From: an uncultured Collinsella sp. | GTDB lineage: Bacteria; Actinomycetota; Coriobacteriia; Coriobacteriales; Coriobacteriaceae | NCBI GenBank assembly: GCA_902494555.1 | Contig: CABUTR010000014.1 | Location: forward strand, 1 to 41,756 | DNA: 41,756 nt | Direction of reading: 5' to 3' | Part shown: piece after piece, positions 25,179 to 33,496 of the stretch | Numbering within the stretch: position 1 is the first letter of the stretch | How the letters are laid out: every line of letters starts with the position of its first letter | Program-made: the position numbers and the translations under genes | Notes under the pieces: generated by a model | Told to the model about the DNA's origin: nothing | Seen by the model: the letters and a program-made list of their open reading frames with translations, nothing else | The model's database searches: none

Positions 25179-26585
25179 CTATTCCATTTGTGATTTCGCC
25201 GTAGCGGCAAGCTGGGCCACGTAGTCCTTAAACACGCGGCCGCGCTCCTCATAGCCCGAAAACTCATCGAACGAAGAGCAGGCAGGTGAAAGTAAGATCA
25301 CGTCACCACGGCTCGACAGCGAACGGGCAACGTCCACGGCGTCGCGTAGGTCATCCGCCTGGGCGATATCCACATCGCCATCGACATCGGCCTCATCCAT
25401 GGCGGCGGTGAAGCGCTCGCGCGCATCGCCAAAGCAGACGACCGAGCGCACGTTGTCCATAACGACGCGCGCGAAGTCCGTGAGCGGCGTGCCCTTATCA
25501 TGGCCGCCGAGCAGCAAGATCACGTCGTCATCGGGAAATGCCGTCAGCGCCTTCTCGACCGCATCGGTGTTGGTCGCCTTGGAATCGTTGACGTAGCGCA
25601 CGCCGTCAATCTCGCCACACGACTCCACGCGGTGCTCGAGCGGCTGGAACGAGGCCAGACCGCGGCAGACACCATCGACATCGGCACCGACTGCCAAGGC
25701 AGCCGTGGCAGCACACAGGGCATTGATAACATTGTGATGGCCCGAGATCTTGAGCTCGGATGTAGCGATGAGCGGGGTCTCGACGCCCTTCAGACGCACG
25801 ATCATCTTGCCATCGCGCACAAAGGCGGCATCTTCGCCCTCAGGCTCGTCAAAGGCAACCTTGCAGATGCGACGACCCGGCGTGTAGATGTACTCATCGA
25901 ACTCGTGAATGCCGGCGTCTTCGACGTCGACAACCGCCAGATCGTCATCGACCATATTGTCAAACAGTTTGACCTTGGCAAGCGCATAGTTCTTATGGCT
26001 CTTATGCCAGCCCAAGTGGTCGGGAGTGATGTTGAGCAGCACCGCCACGCGAGGGTGGAGCTCGGTGGTCGTAGCAATCTGATAGCTCGAGAGCTCAGCC
26101 ACAAACCACTCGTTGTGGGCTCGGCCGTCAATCTCGTTGACCGGCGGCTCGCCGATGTTACCGACAGCAACGCTGGCCTCGCCGGCAGCCTTGAGCAGAT
26201 AATCAGTCAGCGACGTAGTGGTAGTCTTGCCGTTGGTGCCCGTGATGGCAATCCAGTTATCGGGCGACAGGCGATAGGCAAACTCGGGCTCACCCATAAT
26301 CTGGGCGGCATGCTCGCGCCCGGCCTTAAAGAAGCCCGAGAATTCCGAGATGCCCGGGCACGTCACGCATACGTCATAGGCGCCCTCGACCTGTTCGGTC
26401 CCATAGACAAACGACGCACCAGCAGCCTCGAGCGCACGCGTGGCGTCATTGGGCTCAGAGGTGCCGCCGCCATACACGGTAACGGCGCTTACGCGCTCGG
26501 GATGTGCCAGCGCCCAGCGGGCGACATCGAGACCGGATTTGCCCTGACCCAAAACGAGCAGGCTAAAGACATCAGCAAGAGGCAT
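25179..26585 (-). CDS. murD: UDP-N-acetylmuramoylalanine-D-glutamate ligase MurD
   Basis: A 468-residue ligase that adds D-Glu to UDP-MurNAc-L-Ala. Motifs: the N-terminal loop LLVLGQGKSGLDVARWA, the ATP loop GTNGKTTT (116-123), LNITPDHLGWHKS, the substrate region YVNDSKATNTDAV and LLLGGHDKGTPL. It lies between mraY (9 bases) and ftsW (8 bases) within the operon. Confidence 0.96.
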   Translation of the reverse strand: MPLADVFSLLVLGQGKSGLDVARWALAHPERVSAVTVYGGGTSEPNDATRALEAAGASFVYGTEQVEGAYDVCVTCPGISEFSGFFKAGREHAAQIMGEPEFAYRLSPDNWIAITGTNGKTTTTSLTDYLLKAAGEASVAVGNIGEPPVNEIDGRAHNEWFVAELSSYQIATTTELHPRVAVLLNITPDHLGWHKSHKNYALAKVKLFDNMVDDDLAVVDVEDAGIHEFDEYIYTPGRRICKVAFDEPEGEDAAFVRDGKMIVRLKGVETPLIATSELKISGHHNVINALCAATAALAVGADVDGVCRGLASFQPLEHRVESCGEIDGVRYVNDSKATNTDAVEKALTAFPDDDVILLLGGHDKGTPLTDFARVVMDNVRSVVCFGDARERFTAAMDEADVDGDVDIAQADDLRDAVDVARSLSSRGDVILLSPACSSFDEFSGYEERGRVFKDYVAQLAATAKSQME

Positions 26586-26594
26586 GAAAGACCA

Positions 26595-27614
26595 CTATCC
26601 CAACTGGAAGAACAGGGCAAGGCCAACGGCACCAAAGGCAGCAGCGATAATCCAAAAACGGATGACGACCTTGGTCTCGGCCCAGCCCTTCTTTTCGAAA
26701 TGATGATGGATGGGCGCCATAAGGAAGACGCGCTTGTGCGTAAAGTGGAAGTAGACAACCTGAATCATGACCGACAGGGTCTCAACGATAAACAGGCCGC
26801 CGATGATGAGGGAGACGACCTCGGTGTTGGTCATGATGGACGTGCAGGCAAACGCTGCGCCCAGGGCAAGCGAGCCGGTATCGCCCATAAAGATGCTCGC
26901 CGGATAGCAGTTGAACCACAGAAAGCCCAAGCAGGCACCGGCACACGCGGTGCAGAAGATGGACAGGTTCACGTCTCCGTGCAAAAACGCCATGGCGGCC
27001 ATGGCGAGCATGGCGATCATGGAGGTGCCGCCAGCAAGACCGTCAAGGCCATCAGTCAGGTTCACAGCATTAGAAAGACCGGCGATCATCAGCCAGCAAA
27101 AGACAATATAGAGCCACGGGAACGAAAGGCCGCAGATAGTGGTCGAAAGCACGCCAAGGTCAATCGTCAGGCCGCCGGGAAAACGAATCTCGGGGGCGAC
27201 GCCGCACCAGTTGACGGCAAGCACCGTAAAGGTGACACAGATAATGGTTAGGCCGATCATCTTGGCATGGGGCGTCAGACCGAGCGAGCGCCCATGCGTA
27301 ACGGAGGTCAGGTCGTCGATCAGGCCCAGCACGCCGGTCGCCAGCGTGGCGAGCAGCACGAGCACGAGTTCGGTGGTGAGCTTGCCCATCAGCAGGCAGG
27401 TCAGCGAGATCGCGACGAGGATGACAACACCACCCATGGTGGGCGTTCCCTGCTTAACCAAATGACGCTTGGGGCCGTCGGCACGAACCTGCTGGCCGAT
27501 ACCCTCGACCTTGAGTAGCTTGATCCACCACGGCATGAGCAGCAGCGCAATGGCGGCGGCGATGCCAAGCCCCAAAAAAGCCTGATACGTTGGATACGAG
27601 GGATTGCCGAACAT
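26595..27614 (-). CDS. mraY: Phospho-N-acetylmuramoyl-pentapeptide transferase MraY
   Basis: A 339-residue polytopic enzyme making lipid I from UDP-MurNAc-pentapeptide and undecaprenyl phosphate. Signs: KQGTPTMGGVVIL near the start, the catalytic DDLTS motif, the NAVNLTDGLDGLAGG motif, FMGDTGSLALGA and the closing histidine loop MAPIHHHFEKKGW. About ten membrane segments. It sits 3 bases after murF. Confidence 0.97.
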   Translation of the reverse strand: MFGNPSYPTYQAFLGLGIAAAIALLLMPWWIKLLKVEGIGQQVRADGPKRHLVKQGTPTMGGVVILVAISLTCLLMGKLTTELVLVLLATLATGVLGLIDDLTSVTHGRSLGLTPHAKMIGLTIICVTFTVLAVNWCGVAPEIRFPGGLTIDLGVLSTTICGLSFPWLYIVFCWLMIAGLSNAVNLTDGLDGLAGGTSMIAMLAMAAMAFLHGDVNLSIFCTACAGACLGFLWFNCYPASIFMGDTGSLALGAAFACTSIMTNTEVVSLIIGGLFIVETLSVMIQVVYFHFTHKRVFLMAPIHHHFEKKGWAETKVVIRFWIIAAAFGAVGLALFFQLG

Positions 27615-27617
27615 GGG

Positions 27618-29042
27618 CTAGCACACACCTTCCACAAAGCGGTCGAGCTCAACAAAGCGGGAACCCTTGACCAGTACAACATCATGTTTTTCAAGCGCGC
27701 CGCCCATGCGGTCGAGCACCTGCTGATAATCGGAGAACACCTGGATGCGGTCCTCGTCCATGCCCATCATGCGCGCGGCGTCAGCCATAAGCTGGGCTAG
27801 CTCACCACCCACGCACGCCAGCATGTCGAGCTTCTTGGCGGCGGCATAGGCGCCCACGAGCTCATGCATGCGAGGAGCCTCATCGCCCATCTCGCCCATC
27901 TCGCCCAGGATCGCCATACGAGACCCCGTGCACGAAAGCGAGCACAGCAGATCGAGACCAGCAGCCATGGATTCGGCGCTGGCGTTGTAGGAATCGTCAA
28001 TGACGCGGGCACCGCTCTTGGCGCGCTTGATCTCCTGGCGGTGACCGGTGATCGTGAGGCCCCTAAAGGCAGCATCGATCTGCTTGGGCGTCACGCCCAA
28101 GCGATAGGCAACCGCGGCGGCCTTAACGGCATTTGGAACGGACTGCACGCCGGGGATGGCAAGCATGGTATCGATCGTCTCGCCCTGGCCAAAATCGAGC
28201 GTAAAGACCGGACGGCCCTCGTCATCAACACGAATGTCGCGGGCACGGACCTCATCATCGTCCGAGACGCCGGCCAGCATCACATCGATACCAGCAGGCT
28301 GGGCGAACGTATCGCGAATGAACGGCGTAAAGTCGTCCTCGCCGCCTAAAACCAGCAGCGGCAAGAAGTCGCCAGCGGCGCACATACCCTGGACAATCTC
28401 GGCCTTAGCGCGGGCGATGTTCTCGCGGCTGCCCAAAATGCCGATATGAGAGGTGCCGATCTTGCTCACGATGGCAAGGTTGGGATTGGCGGACTGGGAC
28501 AGGCGCTCGATCTCGTGGAAATGGTTCATGCCCATCTCGAGCACCAGGACCTCGGTATCGGCCGGAGCGGAAAGCACCGTGAGCGGCATGCCGATCAGGT
28601 TATTGAAATTGCCCTTGGTGGCCCAGACACGATAGCGCTTGGCGAGCACAGCGGCAAGCACGTCCTTGGTCGTCGTCTTGCCGATGGAACCGGTAATACC
28701 AACGACCAGGCAGCCAAGCTCCAGACGGTACGTGTGCGCCAAACGCAGCAGAAACTCCTCGGGATCATCGGTCAGCAAGATGGCACAGCCCTTGTCCTGC
28801 GCCAGCGAGACCAGCTCGGCCTCGGGCTCACGCGTCATCACGACGGCGCCGGCACCCGACTGGACGGCACGGGAAGCAAAATCATTGCCGTCGACGTTTT
28901 CACCGGGAAAGGCGACGAAAATCGTCCCTTCCTCGACCTGGCGCGAGTCGATAACGCACCCGCCGCATACCCGATCGGCTTCTCCCGTCACGGTTCGGGC
29001 CCCTGTTGCGGCCGCGAGGTTGTTGACGGCGATCTCTATCAT
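27618..29042 (-). CDS. murF: UDP-MurNAc-tripeptide D-alanyl-D-alanine ligase MurF
   Basis: A 474-residue ligase that adds D-Ala-D-Ala to the UDP-MurNAc tripeptide. The ATP loop is GSIGKTTT (118-125); other marks are DSRQVEEGTIFVA, GNFNNLIGMPLTVL, LEMGMNHFHEI and DDSYNASAESM. AGGGGAGC precedes ATG 29042. It comes directly after ftsI; in most actinobacteria murE lies between these two, and it is missing here. The 127-base gap to ftsI holds no gene. Confidence 0.95.
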   Translation of the reverse strand: MIEIAVNNLAAATGARTVTGEADRVCGGCVIDSRQVEEGTIFVAFPGENVDGNDFASRAVQSGAGAVVMTREPEAELVSLAQDKGCAILLTDDPEEFLLRLAHTYRLELGCLVVGITGSIGKTTTKDVLAAVLAKRYRVWATKGNFNNLIGMPLTVLSAPADTEVLVLEMGMNHFHEIERLSQSANPNLAIVSKIGTSHIGILGSRENIARAKAEIVQGMCAAGDFLPLLVLGGEDDFTPFIRDTFAQPAGIDVMLAGVSDDDEVRARDIRVDDEGRPVFTLDFGQGETIDTMLAIPGVQSVPNAVKAAAVAYRLGVTPKQIDAAFRGLTITGHRQEIKRAKSGARVIDDSYNASAESMAAGLDLLCSLSCTGSRMAILGEMGEMGDEAPRMHELVGAYAAAKKLDMLACVGGELAQLMADAARMMGMDEDRIQVFSDYQQVLDRMGGALEKHDVVLVKGSRFVELDRFVEGVC

Positions 29043-29169
29043 TGCAGCTCCCCTGTAAACCTAATAATGCTATCGGCGTATTGTATCCCAGCGCCGCGCA
29101 TGCGTGGTGCAGGGCATGTGAACACCCCTCATATGGGACAACAAACCACGCCCCAAAGATTGTAACCCC

Positions 29170-31035
29170 CTACCTCGTGTGCGGGATACCCAACACGTCG
29201 AGCGCGTTGGCCATAATGGACTGGAACGGCACCGCAGCGGCATCTGAGCCGCTCGGCGTTCCGTCGAGCGTGATATAGCACAGCACCTTGGGCGATTGTG
29301 CCGGCGCAAAGCCCATAAAGGACGACATGTAGTTCTCCTTAAGGTAGCCGCCGTTCTCGTCGGCACGTTCGGCCGTGCCGGTCTTGCCCGCCACGTCATA
29401 GCCGTCAACCGCGCCGCCAACGCCCGTGCCTTCGGACACGACCGTCTGCATGCACGATGTCACCTGGGATGCGGCATCCTCAGAAATCGCGCGCTCGCCT
29501 TCGCCCCAGTCCTTCTCGTCGCCTTTGCTGGACTTATAGAAGTGCGGTGTCATCATCACGCCGCCGTTGGCGATGCCGCCCACGGCACGTGCGATCTCAA
29601 TCGGCGAGACGGACAGCGCCTGTCCAAAGCTCATCGATCCCAGCGTGGCGCCGTCATACTGGTCACGCTCCTTGACGATGCCCAGGCTCTCGCCCGGAAA
29701 ATCGACACCGGAGCTGTGACCTATGCCCCACTTGTCCACATAGGCGGCAAAGTCGTCCGCACCGATCTTGCGCCCCACCAGGACAAAGCCCACGTTGGAC
29801 GAACGGCGCATCATCTCGCGCACATCCATGGTCATGGCATAGTCGCGCTTGTCGGCATCGGTGACGGTATCGTCACCCACCTTGATGCTCGCCGGCACCT
29901 CAAACGACGTACTCGATCGCACGACGCCCAAGTCGAAGCCGGCGCCCGCCACGAGCGTCTTAAAGACCGAGCCGGGCTCGTAGGCGTCGGTGACCAGGCG
30001 CAAGTTCATATCCTCGGTCTTGGCGTTTTCCAGATCGGTCTGGTCGTAAGTCGGATACGAGCAGGCTGCCAAGATCTCGCCTGTCGTAGGATCGGTGACC
30101 AGCGCCGAGCCGTTCTTGGCCTTAGTCTTCTCAACTGCCTCTGCCAGGGCATCCTCGGCCGCACGCTGGATATTGACGTCGAGCGTCGTCACGATATCAA
30201 CGCCGTCGACCGCAGCCACCTTTTTATAGGCACCGCCCGCGATATAGCTGCCGTCCCTCGCGCGCTCGCGCACAAGAGAACCGTTCGTACCGGTCAGAAG
30301 CTTGTTGTATTGCTTCTCGAGACCCGTCAAGCCGTCGTTGTCTACATTCACTACACCCAGCACCTGCGATGCCAGATTGCCGTATGGATATACGCGCTTC
30401 ATGGCCTGCTCAAAAAGCACGCCGGGCAGGTTCTTCTTCTCCAGCGCCGCAGCATCGTCTTCGTCCACCTGGCGCTTGATATACACCCAGGTGCCATCGG
30501 ACTCGACGAGCTTGCGGCAGGTCTTTTTATCGATCCCAGTTGCCTTGACCAGCGCCGACACCGTCTTGTCAACATCCTCGACAAGCTGCGGGTTCACGGC
30601 GATGTTGCGACATTCGACCGACGACGCTAGCACGTTACCGTTGCGGTCGTAGATGGTGCCGCGTTTGGCATAGAGGGTCTGCGCAAGCAGGCGGCGCGCA
30701 TCGGCACGCTCGCGCAGTTTATCGGCTTCGACAATTTGATAGTCGGCAAGGCGAAAGACGCCCAAGCCCAAGCCAAACCCAATGAATCCCATGACGGCTT
30801 TGCGGCGAGGCAGAGGCGCGCCTGTGAGCCATTCGGTCGACGAACTCTTGCGCGACCTGTTGTTATGCACTTGAGGGCCGCCCGAGCCGCGAAGTCGCGA
30901 CGCCGGGTCGTTGCCACGGGACTGCCCGGCGTTGTAAGATTGCCGACCCGTTCCTTGATAACCAGAACGTCCCCGCGACGAGGGACGTCCAGAACCGCGG
31001 CCCCCATCGGAACCGCGGCGATAGTCATTTGTCAT
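29170..31035 (-). CDS. ftsI: FtsI/PBP3, septal peptidoglycan transpeptidase
   Basis: A 621-residue class B penicillin-binding protein. Residues 1-75 are a disordered Arg/Gly/Ser-rich cytoplasmic stretch, the membrane anchor is about 80-97 and the PBP dimer domain is about 120-280 (LYAKRGTIYDRNGNVLASSV). The transpeptidase domain follows, with nucleophile Ser356 in SVFK (356-359), SSN (412-414) and KTG (551-553). No PASTA domain follows. It crosslinks septal wall with FtsW. It is 17 bases after ftsL; the ribosome site is weak. Confidence 0.96.
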   Translation of the reverse strand: MTNDYRRGSDGGRGSGRPSSRGRSGYQGTGRQSYNAGQSRGNDPASRLRGSGGPQVHNNRSRKSSSTEWLTGAPLPRRKAVMGFIGFGLGLGVFRLADYQIVEADKLRERADARRLLAQTLYAKRGTIYDRNGNVLASSVECRNIAVNPQLVEDVDKTVSALVKATGIDKKTCRKLVESDGTWVYIKRQVDEDDAAALEKKNLPGVLFEQAMKRVYPYGNLASQVLGVVNVDNDGLTGLEKQYNKLLTGTNGSLVRERARDGSYIAGGAYKKVAAVDGVDIVTTLDVNIQRAAEDALAEAVEKTKAKNGSALVTDPTTGEILAACSYPTYDQTDLENAKTEDMNLRLVTDAYEPGSVFKTLVAGAGFDLGVVRSSTSFEVPASIKVGDDTVTDADKRDYAMTMDVREMMRRSSNVGFVLVGRKIGADDFAAYVDKWGIGHSSGVDFPGESLGIVKERDQYDGATLGSMSFGQALSVSPIEIARAVGGIANGGVMMTPHFYKSSKGDEKDWGEGERAISEDAASQVTSCMQTVVSEGTGVGGAVDGYDVAGKTGTAERADENGGYLKENYMSSFMGFAPAQSPKVLCYITLDGTPSGSDAAAVPFQSIMANALDVLGIPHTR

Positions 31036-31052
31036 ACTCAGCTACCGTCTTG

Positions 31053-31523
31053 CTACTGAGCGGTCGCGGTCGCGTTGGCGCCCGCGGCTGCATCCTGCGA
31101 AAAGTCAAGTGTAACGCTCTCGCTGGGCTCCACCATGCCATAAGCGCCCGCAAGGTCGCGAATGCGCGTGTCGGCGCCATAGACCGAATGCATGACCTCC
31201 AGGTCGGAGCTCTCATCGGTCGCCTTTTCGAGCGTGTTGGTAAGCTCGGCGTTGCTGTTGAGCACCTGGGCCGTAACGCCGGCGAGCGCCACGCGGGCGA
31301 CGCCGATCGTCATGAAGATAGCCGCAATGATGCAAAACGTTTTAAGAACGCTCATGAAAACCGGGCTTACCGCCTGGTTTGCCTGACGGCCCGCGCCCGT
31401 GTAGACATCAAAGCGCGGCGTGCGCTGCTCACGGGGAGCAACGGGGGCCTGCGGCGTCTCACGATAGGCGGGCATGGCGTTCATATCATAGGCGAGTGCT
31501 GCGCTTGAAGTGTTGTAGCCCAT
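31053..31523 (-). CDS. ftsL: FtsL-like septum protein
   Basis: A 156-residue bitopic protein with a proline-rich cytoplasmic part (1-50), one membrane segment (about 57-82) and a short coiled coil (about 86-112, QVLNSNAELTNTLEKATDES), ending in an Ala/Thr-rich tail. Sequence alone is weak for this family, but the topology and the place between rsmH and ftsI fit FtsL. It would bridge FtsQ and FtsWI. GGAGGCGG precedes ATG 31523. Confidence 0.8.
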   Translation of the reverse strand: MGYNTSSAALAYDMNAMPAYRETPQAPVAPREQRTPRFDVYTGAGRQANQAVSPVFMSVLKTFCIIAAIFMTIGVARVALAGVTAQVLNSNAELTNTLEKATDESSDLEVMHSVYGADTRIRDLAGAYGMVEPSESVTLDFSQDAAAGANATATAQ

Positions 31524-31613
31524 GATATGCCGCCTCCCATCCCGAGTACGTTGGTAGTGTGTTTAAGCTTCGTTTATGGTGCGAGCGGGAGGTCCAATAT
31601 CGCGCGGTCGCGC

Positions 31614-32579
31614 CTACAGACGCTGCGCCACGCGGATTTTGGCTGATCTCGCCCGAGGGTTGCGCTCAACCTCATCAGGCTGGGCAACCAAGGGTTTGCG
31701 GGTGATGACCTTGAGTATCGGCACGTTGCCGCACACGCACACCGGAATCTCCGGCGGACACGTGCACCCCTGGCTCATCTCCTTAAAGTGGTTCTTTACG
31801 ATACGGTCCTCGAGCGAGTGATACGAGATGACGCAGATACGTCCGCCCGGGTTGAGCCACCTGGTGGCGGCATCAAGCCCTCGTTCGAGCACATCGAGCT
31901 CGTGATTGACCTCGATGCGAATGGCCTGGAAACTTTTCTTGGCCGGGTGTCCGCCATGCCGACGAGCGGCAGCCGGGATACCCGCCTTGATGATCTCGAC
32001 AAATTGGCCGGTGGTTTCGATCGGTTCTTGCTCGCGGCGGCGCACGATCTCGCGCGCGATCTGCGAGGCGAACTTCTCTTCGCCGTAGACGCGTAGAATC
32101 CGGGCGAGGTCGTGTTCGTTATAGGTGTTGATGACCTCAGCTGCGTTTAAGGTGTTATTACCCGGATCCATCCGCATGTCCAATGGGGCGTCCTCGTTAT
32201 ACGAAAAGCCCCTGCCAGGGATATCGAGTTGCGGTGACGAAACGCCCAAATCGAACAGGAAGCCATCGACCCCGGGCACCTCGGCCGAGCAAAGCAGCTC
32301 GTCCAAGTCGCCGAAGTTGCCCTTCAGCAGCTGGTGCGGAACGCCGGGAACCTCGCGGTCCAGACGGGCGCCAGCGGCCTCGAGGGCCATGTCGTCCTGA
32401 TCGACGCCGAGCAAAAGGCCCGTCTCCCCCACCTGCGCGGCCATCTTTACCGAATGGCCGGCACCGCCAAGGGTGCAATCGCAGACAACGGAGCCGCTCT
32501 TTAGCCGCAGCGACTCAAGCACTTCGCCGAGCATGACAGGTTCATGCCGATATTCTTGTGTCAAGATCCCACGCTCCAT
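31614..32579 (-). CDS. rsmH: 16S rRNA (cytosine-1402-N4)-methyltransferase RsmH
   Basis: A 321-residue SAM-dependent methyltransferase acting on C1402 of 16S rRNA. Signs: EYRHEPVMLGEVLESL, the SAM loop CDCTLGGAGHS, FLFDLGVSSPQLD, GRGFSYNEDAPLDMRMDP, KSFQAIRIEVNHEL and ISYHSLEDRIVK. It is the second gene of the cluster, 20 bases after mraZ, as usual. Confidence 0.97.
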   Translation of the reverse strand: MERGILTQEYRHEPVMLGEVLESLRLKSGSVVCDCTLGGAGHSVKMAAQVGETGLLLGVDQDDMALEAAGARLDREVPGVPHQLLKGNFGDLDELLCSAEVPGVDGFLFDLGVSSPQLDIPGRGFSYNEDAPLDMRMDPGNNTLNAAEVINTYNEHDLARILRVYGEEKFASQIAREIVRRREQEPIETTGQFVEIIKAGIPAAARRHGGHPAKKSFQAIRIEVNHELDVLERGLDAATRWLNPGGRICVISYHSLEDRIVKNHFKEMSQGCTCPPEIPVCVCGNVPILKVITRKPLVAQPDEVERNPRARSAKIRVAQRL

Positions 32580-32599
32580 CCGTTACCCGTGCCTTGCCC

Positions 32600-33034
32600 T
32601 TACGAGAAGAAGAGGTCCAGCAGGGCCTCATCGTCATCGTCCTCATCGGCCGCGGCGCGATCCCAAACCTCAAGGTGGTCGTAGTTGCCCACAACCGTGA
32701 CCTCGCGGTCGAGGTTCGCCTGCTTGCGGAGAGACTCGGAAAGACCGATACGACCGGCGCTGTCCACGTCCGTCGACGTGGTGCGCTTGTTGATCGCCCT
32801 CATGAGCTTCTGGTCGTTAATGTCACGCGGGTTAAAACCCTCGTGGCCCTCACGACCCGCGAAGAGTCCTTCGACCCACTTATCGAAGGCCTCGGCAGAG
32901 AACACGTACAGAGCATCGACATCCAGGGCTTTAAACACGCGAACGTGCTCTCCAAGCTCCTCGCGAAGGGGTGCAGGCAGGGATAGACGACCTTTTGCAT
33001 CGAGATTGCGCTCGTATGCACCAGTCATTCCCAT
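32600..33034 (-). CDS. mraZ: MraZ transcriptional regulator
   Basis: A 144-residue protein with two AbrB/SpoVT-type swapped-hairpin domains, each with a DxxGR motif: LDAKGRLSLP (about 11-20) and VDSAGRIGLS in the second half. MraZ forms ring-like oligomers and binds TGGG-type direct repeats in its own promoter region to control the dcw cluster. The tail DEDDDDEALLDLFFS is unusually acidic. ATG 33034 follows a GAGGGG-type site. It is the first gene of the run that ends at ftsZ. Confidence 0.95.
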   Translation of the reverse strand: MGMTGAYERNLDAKGRLSLPAPLREELGEHVRVFKALDVDALYVFSAEAFDKWVEGLFAGREGHEGFNPRDINDQKLMRAINKRTTSTDVDSAGRIGLSESLRKQANLDREVTVVGNYDHLEVWDRAAADEDDDDEALLDLFFS

Positions 33035-33072
33035 GTGCGCCCTCCCCTCGGTTACTCAGATGGCACGTACGC

Positions 33073-33122
33073 GGGGAACCACCCCGCCTGTCGACGTCAT
33101 CAATAATATGGGGAACCGCCCC
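33073..33122 (-). repeat. Duplicated 13-base motif at the mraZ promoter
   Basis: GGGGAACCACCCC (33073-33085) and GGGGAACCGCCCC (33110-33122) differ at one base. Each is an inverted repeat of GGGG and CCCC. The second lies in the spacer between -35 and -10, where it extends to ATGGGG/CCCCAT (33108-33124). The first lies just after the expected transcription start. This is the geometry of an operator pair. Confidence 0.6.
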
Positions 33123-33131
33123 ATTTTTCAA
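33103..33131 (-). promoter_or_regulatory. mraZ (dcw cluster) promoter
   Basis: On the minus strand the -35 is TTGAAA (33131-33126) and the -10 is TATTAT (33108-33103), with a 17-base spacer. The start would fall near 33096, giving a leader of about 60 bases. G-rich TGGG repeats lie directly upstream. Confidence 0.7.
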
Positions 33132-33138
33132 CACCTTT

Positions 33139-33165
33139 CCCCACCCCTTCCCCCACCCCGCCCCA
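33139..33165 (-). promoter_or_regulatory. TGGG direct repeats, candidate MraZ boxes
   Basis: On the minus strand three TGGGG units (T at 33165, 33155 and 33143) occur with periods of 10 and 12 bases, immediately upstream of the -35. Known MraZ sites are TGGGN repeats with a period near 10. The tract is very G-rich overall, so the match could be partly compositional. Confidence 0.5.
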
Positions 33166-33198
33166 CCATTCCACCCCCAATATGTTGTAAAACACCCC

Positions 33199-33213
33199 CG
33201 AGCATATGTTCGA
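33199..33213 (-). promoter_or_regulatory. Actinobacterial SOS-box-like site
   Basis: On the minus strand TCGAACATATGCTCG matches the actinobacterial LexA consensus TCGAACATATGTTCG at 14 of 15 positions. It is about 165 bases upstream of mraZ. LexA control of the division cluster, or of an unseen short transcript, is inference. Confidence 0.5.
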
Positions 33214-33214
33214 A

Positions 33215-33232
33215 AACACAATATGTTGTGTT
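33215..33232. repeat. Palindrome next to the SOS-like site
   Basis: AACACAA (33215-33221) and TTGTGTT (33226-33232) are perfect arms around TATG. The 11-mer CAATATGTTGT at its centre occurs again at 33178-33188, 41 bases away. The cluster of AT-rich repeated half-sites in a GC-rich genome suggests a regulator-binding region. Confidence 0.5.
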
Positions 33233-33238
33233 TACAGC

Positions 33239-33272
33239 AAAGGCGGGATGCCACCTGTGGCACCCCGCCTTT
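33239..33272. terminator. Hairpin in the xerD-mraZ gap
   Basis: Sixteen-base arms (33239-33254 and 33257-33272, one mismatch) form a long stem with a 2-base loop and an AAAGGCGGG/CCCGCCTTT base. No extra T-run follows. Together with the stem at 33400-33463 it would separate transcription of xerD from the mraZ control region. Confidence 0.5.
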
Positions 33273-33399
33273 CAACCTCAACCTTCAAGTTGACCTTGAG
33301 GCGATTTTTGCGTCCCTTTACATGGCGTTCACATCGCCCCCAAACTCCCCCACCCAAGGCACGTGCGGCCCACCACCGCGACGACAAGTGGCGAAAAAT

Positions 33400-33463
33400 G
33401 GGACGGGCCCCAGATTGCCCATGCGCGCGCAAAAGCACGCCGCAGCAATCTGGGGCCCGTCCC
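33400..33463 (-). terminator. Large hairpin after xerD
   Basis: Perfect 19-base arms (33400-33418 and 33445-33463) flank a 26-base loop. On the minus strand the stem is followed by ATTTTTCGC (33399-33391), so it can end the pyrG-xerD transcript. It is far longer than an ordinary terminator and looks like a mobile intergenic repeat co-opted as one. Confidence 0.65.
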
Positions 33464-33496
33464 CAAATACCTATAAATATGCAGGCCAGCGATGTG

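Noticed and set aside
25500..27251. Long plus-strand open frame of 583 codons opposite murD and mraY
   Set aside because: It is the antisense shadow of two well-conserved genes; the product is low-complexity and matches no family, and no ribosome site precedes it.
33178..33240. Possible dif site near xerD
   Set aside because: The ATATGTTGT repeats resemble Xer half-sites slightly, but no 28-base dif with two opposed arms and a 6-base centre can be made; an SOS/operator reading fits better.
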